A stretch of DNA of 13,058 nucleotides from an uncultured Collinsella sp. (GCA_937989795.1 CALKBB010000074.1:1-13058), one strand, 5' to 3'. Positions 5,604 through 12,651 are shown, counted from the first letter of the stretch. Numbers and translations are program-made. The notes: generated by a model from the letters alone, not told the origin.

Positions 5604-7385
5604 ATGACGATCACCGAAATCGACGAGAAGTTCATGCGCGAGGCGCTGGCCGAGGCGCGCGGCGCCGCGGCAGTGGGCGAAGTGCCCATTGGCGCCGTGG
5701 TGGTGCGCGCGGGGGAGATTGTCGCGCGGGCGCATAATCGTCGCGAGCTCGACCAGGACCCTTCGGCGCATGCAGAGTTCGCGGCCCTGTGCACTGTCGC
5801 TCGGTCGCTCGATCGCTGGCGCCTTTCCGATTGCACGGTCTACGTAACGCTCGAACCCTGCTGTATGTGCGCGGGGCTTATGGTTAACGCGCGCGTGGGG
5901 CGCTGCGTGTATGGCGCGGCCGATGCCAAGGCGGGTGCGCTGGGCTCGCTGTACGACCTCAATGCCGATTCGCGCCTGAACCATCGGTTTAACGTAGATG
6001 CCGGCGTGCTGGCGGATGAGTGTCGTGAGGTGTTGAGCGGCTATTTTAGTGGGCTGCGTGACACCGATGGTGCTGCGTGCGGTTGTGGGACCGATCTTGA
6101 GGCGCATGACGCTCATGCCGAGGCGCTCGCGCGTGCCGAAGATATTGCCGTTGAGGCGGTCGATTTTGGTGCCGCGTGCCGCCGGCCCCGCCGTGTGCTG
6201 TTGGCGATTGATTCCTTTAAGGGCAGCGTTTCGAGCGCGCAGGCGGAGGCGGCGGTTGCCGAGGGCATGCGCCGTGTGTGGTCCGATGCCCAGGTGGCTA
6301 CGTTGCCGCTGGCAGATGGCGGTGAGGGAACGCTCGATGCCGTTGCCGCCTGCGGTGGCGAGCTTGTGACCTGCGAGGTTGCAGGTCCCTTGGGCGATCG
6401 CGTGTCTGCCCGGATGCTGGTGGACGGCGAGCACGAGTCGGCTGTAATTGAGATGGCCGAGGCGGCGGGCATCGGGTGCTCGCCTTGCACGGAGTCGGCG
6501 GCGTTGGCGGCTTCGACCTATGGCGTGGGCGAGCTCATGCTTCGCGCGGTTCGTGCGGGTGCAAAGACTATCTATATTGGCTTGGGCGGCAGCGCCACCA
6601 ACGATGGCGGCGCCGGCATGCTGCAGGCGCTGGGCGCGCGTGTGGCCGATGATCGGGGCTGCGATGTCGCCCTCGGTCTTGCTGGCCTTGAGCGGGTGGC
6701 GAGCGTTGATTTGGCGCCAGCGCTGCAGGTTTTGGATGGCGCTCGTATCGTTGTGCTTTCGGATGTCGAGAATCCGCTCGTAGGGCGTCGCGGCGCGCTT
6801 GCAGTGTTCGGCGGACAGAAGGGTCTGCCGGCGGATGATGCCGAGGCGCTGAGCAGGTGTGACAGCTGGATGGTCGGCTATGGTCGCCTGCTCGATGCGG
6901 CGATTGCTAGGGCGCGGGCTCAGGGGTTGCTGCGCGTGCCCGAGGGTGCACGGACATTTGGCTCGGTGCTCGGCGTGCCTGGCGCTGGTGCCGCCGGTGG
7001 TCTGGGCGCGGCGTTGCTGGCGCTTGGTGCCGAGTTGCGCTCGGGCGTGGAGACGGTGCTCGATCTGATTGGGTTTGACGGGCGCGTGCGCGATGCCGAC
7101 TTGGTCATAACGGGTGAGGGCAATATGGACGAGCAATCCGCCGCCGGCAAGGCGCCGGTGGGCGTGGCCCGTCGTGCGAAGCGATATGGCAAGCCGGTGG
7201 TCGCCGTCGTGGGCGGTCGTGCGGACAGCCTGGATGCGGTGTATGGGCAGGGTGTCGACCTGGTTTTGCCGGTCTGCCGCAGACCCATGGGCCTTGAGCT
7301 GGCGCTCGATCCGCGCGAGGCAGAGGCAAACCTCGTCTGCGCTGGCGAGACTGCCGCTCGAGCTTACGACCTCGGCCGCATCTAA
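5604..7385 (+). CDS. tadA: Fusion protein: tRNA adenosine(34) deaminase TadA + glycerate 2-kinase
   Basis: A 593-residue protein with two complete enzymes. Residues 1-155 are TadA, which deaminates A34 of tRNA-Arg(ACG) to inosine: zinc ligand and proton shuttle in HAE (56-58), zinc cysteines in PCCMC (85-89), and GAADAKAGALGS (104-115). A linker of about 40 residues (156-195; Ala/Asp/Glu-rich with a short CGCG) leads to residues 196-593, a type I glycerate kinase (GlxK/GarK) that phosphorylates glycerate, in this family usually at the 2-position: IDSFKGSVSS (202-211), PLADGGEGT (235-243), GLGGSATNDGGAG (326-338), SDVENPLVG (386-394), TGEGNMDEQSAAGKAP (503-518). No stop, frameshift or Shine-Dalgarno separates the halves; the kinase region starts near CCGGCCCCGCCGTG, with no AGGAG-like site. 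The gene start ATG has GGGAAGG (5591-5597) 6 nt upstream. Neighbours are tRNA-Ser and ffs. The fusion itself is the anomaly; each domain looks catalytically intact. Confidence 0.93.
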   Translation: MTITEIDEKFMREALAEARGAAAVGEVPIGAVVVRAGEIVARAHNRRELDQDPSAHAEFAALCTVARSLDRWRLSDCTVYVTLEPCCMCAGLMVNARVGRCVYGAADAKAGALGSLYDLNADSRLNHRFNVDAGVLADECREVLSGYFSGLRDTDGAACGCGTDLEAHDAHAEALARAEDIAVEAVDFGAACRRPRRVLLAIDSFKGSVSSAQAEAAVAEGMRRVWSDAQVATLPLADGGEGTLDAVAACGGELVTCEVAGPLGDRVSARMLVDGEHESAVIEMAEAAGIGCSPCTESAALAASTYGVGELMLRAVRAGAKTIYIGLGGSATNDGGAGMLQALGARVADDRGCDVALGLAGLERVASVDLAPALQVLDGARIVVLSDVENPLVGRRGALAVFGGQKGLPADDAEALSRCDSWMVGYGRLLDAAIARARAQGLLRVPEGARTFGSVLGVPGAGAAGGLGAALLALGAELRSGVETVLDLIGFDGRVRDADLVITGEGNMDEQSAAGKAPVGVARRAKRYGKPVVAVVGGRADSLDAVYGQGVDLVLPVCRRPMGLELALDPREAEANLVCAGETAARAYDLGRI

Positions 7386-7408
7386 GTCTCTCCAGGAAAG
7401 CTCAATAA

Positions 7409-7472
7409 GTTGCGGTGAAATAGTTCCTGTTTTTGGCCCTGAGCCGCAAAACTGGAACTATTCCACCGCAAC
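7409..7472. repeat. 64-nt inverted repeat (hairpin) after the tadA fusion gene
   Basis: Left arm GTTGCGGTGAAATAGTTCC (7409-7427) and right arm GGAACTATTCCACCGCAAC (7454-7472) differ at one of 19 pairs. The loop also pairs internally (GTTTT/AAAAC and GGC/GCC), so the whole unit can fold into one long hairpin. It begins 23 nt after the stop codon and may end transcription, but it has no clean T-run after it. Its size and symmetry suggest a repeated palindromic element. Confidence 0.7.
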
Positions 7473-7540
7473 ATCGAGAATGGCTATCCGAGGCTGGCCG
7501 CCTTGGGCCTTAGGTCGGACCGTCCGCCATGAAATGCGGT

Positions 7541-7670
7541 CATCTACTACGTTTAGCCGAGCACCCTCGACCATCCCGGAATATGCGAAAACAAAACCGC
7601 AGGTAGAAGGCTTGCCGATTTTCGAAAAAGCCGGCTATGGTTGGCTCCTACGGCTTAAACGTAGTAGATG
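7541..7670. repeat. 130-nt element with perfect 15-nt inverted ends
   Basis: CATCTACTACGTTTA (7541-7555) is repeated exactly inverted at 7656-7670. Four more pairs (GCCG 7556-7559 with CGGC 7651-7654) form past one bulged base. The 95-nt interior contains a TTTTCGAAAA palindrome around 7618-7627 and no recognisable gene. MITE- or REP-like; different in sequence from its neighbours on both sides. Confidence 0.65.
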
Positions 7671-7708
7671 GGCCCCTTTCGTTGCACAGCGTCAGACCAG
7701 TCTTTTTG

Positions 7709-7768
7709 GGACGGGGCTTATTTGACTACTTGTCGATCTGATTGCCCAAGTAGTCAAAAGCCCCGTCC
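7709..7768. repeat. 60-nt inverted repeat upstream of ffs
   Basis: Arms 7709-7731 (starting GGACGGGGCTT) and 7748-7768 (ending AAGCCCCGTCC) pair over 21 bp with a 2-nt bulge (AT in the left arm) around a 16-nt loop. It ends 13 nt before the -35 box of ffs. It could act as a transcription barrier protecting ffs or be another repeated palindrome. Confidence 0.68.
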
Positions 7769-7781
7769 GAAATTAGCCACC

Positions 7782-7810
7782 TTGCCCCATCGGGCGGGAG
7801 CGGGTAAAAT
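7782..7810 (+). promoter_or_regulatory. Promoter of ffs (SRP RNA)
   Basis: TTGCCC (7782-7787), exactly 17 nt, TAAAAT (7805-7810). The expected start is about 7817, just before the closing stem of the SRP RNA. This is one of the better promoter matches in the window. Confidence 0.6.
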
Positions 7811-7826
7811 ATACCGAGCGCCTAGC

Positions 7827-7927
7827 GCGTTCGATGGGTTCGGATGACGACATGTTCCGAATCTGGTCAGGTCCGGAAGGAAGCAGCCATAAGGAGCCTC
7901 TGTCGGGCATCCGAATCCATCGAGCGC
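7827..7927 (+). ncRNA. ffs: Signal recognition particle RNA, small bacterial type (4.5S)
   Basis: RNA core of the signal recognition particle, which with Ffh targets nascent membrane and secreted proteins. The conserved domain IV is exact in its core: CTGGTCAGGTCCGGAAGGAAGCAGCC, spanning 7863-7888, with the GGAA tetraloop and the asymmetric internal loop that binds Ffh. The closing stem pairs GCGTTCGATGGGTTCGGATG (7827-7846) with CATCCGAATCCATCGAGCGC (7908-7927), 20 bp with two G-U wobbles. About 100 nt, without an Alu domain. Ends are set by the stem and may be off by several bases. It follows tadA, as in many Gram-positive genomes, but dnaX is not next. Confidence 0.95.
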
Positions 7928-7940
7928 ACGGGCGCTTTTT
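7924..7940 (+). terminator. Terminator of ffs
   Basis: GCGC, loop ACGG, GCGC (7924-7935), then TTTTT (7936-7940). The stem shares its first half with the closing stem of the SRP RNA, so the two folds compete. Confidence 0.55.
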
Positions 7941-8194
7941 GGTGCCGTGGCTACCCGCGAGTGCCGGCAGGGCGCTTGGTGTCTCGCTGGTCCTCGGCTG
8001 CGCCTGCGGGATCGCTCGACTACCAAATACCTCGTCACCGGCCGGCCCCCGTCGTCCAAAAATCACCCGTAAAGGCGCGTTTGGCTGAACAATTCAATCC
8101 CGTGCTTAGTGGCACTTGCTGGCTTTGGCAGAACATCGATGGTTACGTGCCTTGAACGCTAGTGACCGTTGCCTTTACATCTGTGACGAGTTGC
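7941..8194. other. Intergenic stretch without recognised gene
   Basis: About 250 nt between the ffs terminator and the exporter promoter. I find no start with a Shine-Dalgarno, no strong hairpin and no homology I recognise. The open minus-strand frames here run through the SRP RNA and are not credible. The last part holds TTTACATCTGTGACG (8174-8188), nearly repeated before the flavodoxin gene. Confidence 0.5.
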
Positions 8195-8223
8195 TTACGC
8201 ATCTCTAGAGCTCTCCGTACTAT
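8195..8223 (+). promoter_or_regulatory. Probable promoter of the ABC exporter operon
   Basis: TTACGC (8195-8200), 17 nt, TACTAT (8218-8223). The predicted start near 8230 leaves a leader of about 38 nt. The motif TTTACATCTGTGACG just upstream (8174-8188) could be an activator site or an alternative -35. Confidence 0.45.
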
Positions 8224-8267
8224 CATGAATCAGATTGAAGAGAGATGATGATAGGGAGCGCCTATAC

Positions 8268-10112
8268 ATGATTGAGCTGCTCAGGCGTTTTGGTGGTAAG
8301 TTTCGCCGGTATATGGTGATTGGTCCTGCGTGCAAGCTGATCGAAGTGATCTTTGACCTGCTGACGCCGCTGGTGATTGCCCAGATGATCGATAAGGGCA
8401 TTGGCTCCCACGACGTGAACGCCGTTATCCACTACGGCATAGTACTTGGCGCTATGGCCGTGATCGGCATCTCGTTTACGCTTGTCTGTCAAAAGATGGC
8501 GGCGCTGACCTCACAGGGCATGGGCACCGATATCCGTGGTGCGCTCTACCAGCACATTAATAAGCTGAGCTACGCCGAGCTCGACCGCTTTGGCACGCCG
8601 TCGCTCATCACGCGCATCACCAACGACGTCAACCAGGTGCAGCTGGCCGTGGCGCTGGGCGTACGCATGCTCATCCGTTGGCCCTTCCTGGCGGTGGGCT
8701 CTATGTGCGCGGCCCTTGCCATCGACCTTAAACTCGGTGTGATCTTTTTGATCTGCACGCCCGCCATTGGCTTGGTGTTTTGGTTTGTCATGGCGCGCTG
8801 CATTCCGTACTACAAGCAGCTGCAGGCAAAGCTCGACCGCATCGCGCTCATTTGCCGCGAGGGGCTTTCGGGCGCCCGCGTGGTCCGTGCGTTTGTGCGC
8901 GAAGACCACGAGCGCGAGCGCTTTTCCCAAGCCGCCGACGACCAGGCTCATACCGCCATCGCGGTGGGCAAGCTCTCGTCGATCCTTAACCCCGTAACGT
9001 TTCTTGTGATGAACCTGGGCGTGTGCGCCATCCTGTGGGTGGGCGGCATCCAGGTCAACGTGGGCGAGCTCACGCAGGGCCAGGTCATGGCGTTTGTGAA
9101 CTACATGACGCAGACCCTGACCTCCATCGTGTACGTCGCCAACTTGGTCGTGGTCTTTACCAAGGCGAGCGCCAGCGCGTCGCGCATCAACGAGGTGCTC
9201 AACTGCGAGCCGAGCATCACCGACGAGGGCGACCAGCCGGTCGCGCTGCCTGAGTCGGGCAATGTCGCTCCAGTCCCCGCGCTGAGCTTTGACCATGCGA
9301 GCTTTTCGTTTGGCGCGGGCGCGGCAAATGCCGTGAGCGATGTGACCCTGGAGCTGCCGCTGGGCAAAACGCTCGGCATTATCGGCGGTACGGGCAGCGG
9401 TAAGTCCACACTCGTCTCGCTTATCCCGCGCCTGTACGATGCGAGCGCCGGTAGCGTGTGCGTGATGGGCGCCGACGTGCGCGCTTGGCCACTCGACCAG
9501 CTGCGCCACGTGGTCGCGACCGTCCCGCAGCGCGCGTCGCTGGTGAGTGGCACCATCCGCAGCAACCTGACCTGGCGCGACGAGGCAGCAACCGACGAGG
9601 AGCTTTGGGCGGCGCTCGACATGGCGCAGGCGAGCGAGTTCGTGCGCAACAAGCCGCAGGGCTTAGATGTCCCGGTCGAGGCGGGCGGCAAGAACTTTAG
9701 CGGTGGCCAGCGCCAGCGCCTGACCATCGCGCGCGCCCTAGTGGGCTCGCCTCAGATATTGATCATGGATGACTCCGCGTCGGCGCTCGACTTTAAGACC
9801 GACGCGGCGCTTCGCCATGCCATTCGCGAACGAAGCATGCGCGGCGCCGCCGAGGGCGGGCTGCCGCTGACCACGGTGATTGTGAGCCAGCGCGTCTCGA
9901 CCGTTCGCGACGCCGACATGATCTGTGTGCTCGACCACGGCTCGGTCGCGGGCCTGGGTACGCACGACGAGCTGTACGCAAGCTGTCAGCTCTACCGAGA
10001 GATTTGCCAGTCGCAGCTTCGTCGCGAGGAGCTCGAGGGTCAGCAGGGGAGCGCGACGCCCGCGCCCGCTCCGACCGCCCCCGCATCTGTCTGCGCAAAG
10101 GAGGGCTGCTAA
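8268..10112 (+). CDS. Heterodimeric ABC exporter, subunit with non-catalytic Walker B
   Basis: A 614-residue half-transporter: six transmembrane segments (roughly 15-40, 52-75, 130-152, 155-178, 240-262, 275-298), then the ATPase domain. Motifs: Walker A GGTGSGKST (373-381, Lys379), Q-loop Gln421 in VPQRASLVSGTI, intact signature FSGGQRQR (477-484), Walker B ILIMDD (497-502) with Asp502 where the catalytic Glu should be, and Gln541 in VSQRVST where the switch His should be. These changes mark the degenerate-site subunit of heterodimeric exporters such as TM287/288, LmrCD and BmrCD. A Pro/Ala-rich tail (592-610) ends the protein. ATG 8268 is chosen for GGGAG (8254-8258) 9 nt upstream; an in-frame TTG at 8235 lacks such a site. 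First gene of a two-gene operon. Exports an unknown substrate (drug, lipid or peptide); no adjacent substrate gene. Confidence 0.93.
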   Translation: MIELLRRFGGKFRRYMVIGPACKLIEVIFDLLTPLVIAQMIDKGIGSHDVNAVIHYGIVLGAMAVIGISFTLVCQKMAALTSQGMGTDIRGALYQHINKLSYAELDRFGTPSLITRITNDVNQVQLAVALGVRMLIRWPFLAVGSMCAALAIDLKLGVIFLICTPAIGLVFWFVMARCIPYYKQLQAKLDRIALICREGLSGARVVRAFVREDHERERFSQAADDQAHTAIAVGKLSSILNPVTFLVMNLGVCAILWVGGIQVNVGELTQGQVMAFVNYMTQTLTSIVYVANLVVVFTKASASASRINEVLNCEPSITDEGDQPVALPESGNVAPVPALSFDHASFSFGAGAANAVSDVTLELPLGKTLGIIGGTGSGKSTLVSLIPRLYDASAGSVCVMGADVRAWPLDQLRHVVATVPQRASLVSGTIRSNLTWRDEAATDEELWAALDMAQASEFVRNKPQGLDVPVEAGGKNFSGGQRQRLTIARALVGSPQILIMDDSASALDFKTDAALRHAIRERSMRGAAEGGLPLTTVIVSQRVSTVRDADMICVLDHGSVAGLGTHDELYASCQLYREICQSQLRREELEGQQGSATPAPAPTAPASVCAKEGC

Positions 10113-11972
10113 ATGAATCCGTACACTTCCTCCGGTTCGGTCGCCACGATGACGGCCAACGTGTCCGGCAACGATAGCCTCAACGACCTGGGCGACGGCC
10201 CACGCCAGCCTGGCGACCCTGAGCGCTATCCCGCCGGCGCGGTGACCCGCCGCCTGCTGGGCTATGTTCGCCCGCACCGTTTTTCGTTTACGGCGTCGTT
10301 TGTGAGTGCCGCCGTTTCGGTAATCTTGCAGCTCTATACGCCCATCCTTATTGGCGAAGGCATCGACCTTATCGTCGCCGCCGGGCGGGTGGACTTTGAC
10401 GCGCTGCTGCCGCTTGTCACCAAGCTCGCGATTGTTGTCGTAGGCGCTGCGGCTTTCCAGTGGCTGCAGGGCTATTGCGTCAACCGCCTGTCCTACGAGA
10501 CGGTGCGCGACATGCGCGTGGAGGCGAGCGACAAGCTCAGCCGCATGCCGCTCAGCTTTATCGACAGCCACGCCCACGGCGACCTTATGAGCCGCGTGGT
10601 CAACGACGTCGACCAGGTGGGCGACGGCCTGCTGCAGGGCTTTACCCAGCTTTTCACCGGCGTTATCACCATTGTGGGCACGCTCGCGTTTATGCTCTCC
10701 ATCAACCTGACCATGACGCTCGTGGTGGTGCTCGTCACGCCGCTTTCCATTTTTGCAGCCGGCGCCATTGCCAAGCTTTCCAACAAGAGCTTTACGGCGC
10801 AGCAGCGCATTCAGGGTCAGCTCGGTGGCCATATCGAGGAGTACGTAGGCGAGCAGAAGCTTGTCGACGCCTTTGCCTATGGCTCCAACGCGCAGCTGCG
10901 CTTCGATGTCCTCAACGCCGAGCTCTATACGGCAGGTGAGCGCGCTCAGTTTATGGGTTCGCTTTCTAACCCTGGCACGCGCTTTATCAATAACATCATC
11001 TATGCCGTGGTCGCTGTGATCGGCTGCGTGGGCGTGATCACGGGCGTGCCCGCGGCGCTTACGGTGGGCGGCGTGCAGATTTTTCTGTCCTATGCTAACC
11101 AGTACACCAAGCCGTTCAATGAGGTCACCAACGTCGTTACACAGGTCCAGACCGCGTACGCCTCGGCGCGCCGGATGTTTGCGCTGCTCGATGCACGCGA
11201 GCAGGAGCCCGACGCGTCGGACGCTGTAGAGCTTGCCGCACCGCAGGGCGAGGTGACCTTTGAACACGTGGACTTTAGCTATGTGCCCGACCGAAAGCTG
11301 TTGCAGGATATCTGCATCGATGCCAAGCCCGGCATGCGTTTTGCCCTGGTCGGCCCCACGGGCTGCGGAAAGACAACGCTCATCAATCTGCTGCTGCGTT
11401 TTTACGATATCGATGCCGGCCGCATCGCGGTCGATGGTCGCTCCTCGCGCGACTACACGCGTGCGAGCCTGCGCCGCGCCTTTGGCATGGTGCTGCAGGA
11501 TACGTGGCTGTTCGAGGGAACGGTGGCGGACAACATCGCTTACGGTTGCCCAGGAGCCACGCGCGAGCAGGTTATCGAAGCCGCCAAGCGCGCGCACGCG
11601 CACAAGTTTGTCGTGCAGCTGCCAGGCGGCTACGATACGGTCATCGGCGAGGACGGCGGCACGTTTAGCCAGGGCCAAAAGCAGCTGCTGTGCATCGCGC
11701 GCGTTATGCTCACCGATCCGGCTATCCTGCTGCTGGACGAGGCGACCTCGAGTATCGATACGCGTACCGAGCTGCAGGTGCAGGCGGCATTCGACGAGCT
11801 TATGGCCGGCCGCACAAGCTTTGTGGTGGCGCACCGCCTGTCGACGATTCACAACGCCGACTGCATTCTGGTCATGCGCGACGGCCAGATTATCGAGCGC
11901 GGCGCGCACGACGAGCTGCTAACGGCAGGCGGCTTCTACGCCGAACTCTACCGCAGCCAATTCGCCCAGTGA
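10113..11972 (+). CDS. Heterodimeric ABC exporter, subunit with catalytic Walker B and degenerate signature
   Basis: A 619-residue half-transporter that starts on the base after the preceding stop codon (TAA-ATG), with AAAGGAGGG inside the end of the upstream gene: tight coupling. A hydrophilic N-terminal extension of about 45 residues precedes the six-helix membrane domain (about 55-335). ATPase motifs: Walker A GPTGCGKTT (414-422, Lys420), Q-loop Gln462 in GMVLQDTWLFEGT, signature FSQGQKQ (518-524) instead of LSGGQ, Walker B ILLLDE (538-543) with Glu543, and switch His574 in VAHRLST. The degenerate signature here faces the degenerate Walker B of the partner, while this Glu and His pair with the partner's intact SGGQ, so the dimer has one active and one inactive ATP site. 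Closely related to the truncated gene at the left edge. No obvious terminator follows at once. Confidence 0.94.
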   Translation: MNPYTSSGSVATMTANVSGNDSLNDLGDGPRQPGDPERYPAGAVTRRLLGYVRPHRFSFTASFVSAAVSVILQLYTPILIGEGIDLIVAAGRVDFDALLPLVTKLAIVVVGAAAFQWLQGYCVNRLSYETVRDMRVEASDKLSRMPLSFIDSHAHGDLMSRVVNDVDQVGDGLLQGFTQLFTGVITIVGTLAFMLSINLTMTLVVVLVTPLSIFAAGAIAKLSNKSFTAQQRIQGQLGGHIEEYVGEQKLVDAFAYGSNAQLRFDVLNAELYTAGERAQFMGSLSNPGTRFINNIIYAVVAVIGCVGVITGVPAALTVGGVQIFLSYANQYTKPFNEVTNVVTQVQTAYASARRMFALLDAREQEPDASDAVELAAPQGEVTFEHVDFSYVPDRKLLQDICIDAKPGMRFALVGPTGCGKTTLINLLLRFYDIDAGRIAVDGRSSRDYTRASLRRAFGMVLQDTWLFEGTVADNIAYGCPGATREQVIEAAKRAHAHKFVVQLPGGYDTVIGEDGGTFSQGQKQLLCIARVMLTDPAILLLDEATSSIDTRTELQVQAAFDELMAGRTSFVVAHRLSTIHNADCILVMRDGQIIERGAHDELLTAGGFYAELYRSQFAQ

Positions 11973-12012
11973 GCAAGCCCGTGGGGCAAATTAATCAATC
12001 GACAGACGGTGG

Positions 12013-12040
12013 TTTACATCTGTCACGTTAGTACTAAGAT
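12013..12040 (+). promoter_or_regulatory. Probable promoter of the flavodoxin gene
   Basis: TTTACA (12013-12018), 16 nt, TAAGAT (12035-12040), about 60 nt before the start codon. The -35 lies inside TTTACATCTGTCACG, a motif also found upstream of the exporter operon. GACAGA/TCTGTC (12001-12006 and 12019-12024) form a small inverted repeat over the -35 box, a possible operator. Confidence 0.42.
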
Positions 12041-12099
12041 ATTCATCTAATAAATTGCATTAGTGGCTTTAGTTTTGGGGGAAACGAGGCAACGTGACT

Positions 12100-12651
12100 A
12101 TGACGTGCTCTTTGGTGGTTAACAGCAAGAGCGGTAATACCAGGATGGTTTCGGGCGCGATCAAGCGCGCTCTGCAGGCTGCGGGCGTTGAATTTGTCCA
12201 TGCCGCGGCGTTGAGCGACGATGCGGATGCAGATCAGGTTGCGCTCGAGGCGCAGGGCGCCTGCGCGGCCGACACGGTGCTCGTCGGTTTTTGGTGCGAC
12301 AAGGGCGCGTGCACGCCTTCGGTCGCGGCGTTGCTCTCCGCCTTGCACGGCAAGCGCGTCTTCCTGTTTGGCACCTGCGGTTTTGGCGCCGACCAGAGCT
12401 ATTATCAGCAGATTATCAATCGCGTGACCTCCAATTTGGCCGAGGATGCCGAGCTTGTGGGTTGGGCAATGTGCCAGGGCAAGATGGGTCCCGCGGTCAA
12501 GCAGCGCTACGAGGCCATGCTCGAGCAAGATCCCGACAACGCTCGCTATAAGATGCTGCTCGACAACTGGGTTGCCGCGAAGGACCATCCCACCAAGGAA
12601 GACCTGGACAACATGGCCGCAGCCGCCAAGAAGGCCGTTTTGGGCGAGTAG
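12100..12651 (+). CDS. Flavodoxin-like (Flavodoxin_3-type) protein
   Basis: A 183-residue cytosolic protein with a flavodoxin fold. The FMN phosphate loop is VVNSKSGNTRMV (6-17). LVGFWCDKGACTPSV (61-75) and VFLFGTCGFGADQSYYQQIINRV (87-109) match the layout of the Flavodoxin_3/BilS-like group, whose members probably carry electrons as FMN proteins. BilS itself accompanies bilirubin reductase BilR; no such partner is in view, so this role is not assigned. Four cysteines (66, 71, 93, 125) lie in or near the flavin-site loops. The C-terminal helical tail (about 133-183) is longer than in a minimal flavodoxin. Start choice: GAGG (12086-12089) lies 10 nt before ATG 12100 and 4 nt before an in-frame GTG at 12094; both are possible. 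Own promoter and terminator, so probably monocistronic. Confidence 0.85.
   Translation: MTCSLVVNSKSGNTRMVSGAIKRALQAAGVEFVHAAALSDDADADQVALEAQGACAADTVLVGFWCDKGACTPSVAALLSALHGKRVFLFGTCGFGADQSYYQQIINRVTSNLAEDAELVGWAMCQGKMGPAVKQRYEAMLEQDPDNARYKMLLDNWVAAKDHPTKEDLDNMAAAAKKAVLGE

Noticed and set aside
5457..7136. A 559-codon open frame on the minus strand through tRNA-Ser and tadA
   Set aside because: It reads through the tRNA gene and antisense to clear TadA and kinase motifs; low-complexity Arg/His/Ala composition and no ribosome site.
7386..7781. CRISPR array
   Set aside because: The repeats are inverted pairs of different sequence, not regularly spaced direct repeats, and no cas genes are present.
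7754..8088. Several open frames on both strands over the SRP RNA
   Set aside because: They overlap the conserved SRP RNA, which has a compelling secondary structure, promoter and terminator; none has a plausible start.
9738..11909. A 723-codon open frame on the minus strand
   Set aside because: It lies antisense to both exporter genes, whose domain motifs are unmistakable. Its His/Arg/Ala-rich translation has no motifs and reflects GC-rich codon use.
12100..12651. Assignment as BilS of the bilirubin reductase system
   Set aside because: The protein resembles that flavodoxin group, but no bilR-like reductase gene is in the window, so only the family-level call is supported.
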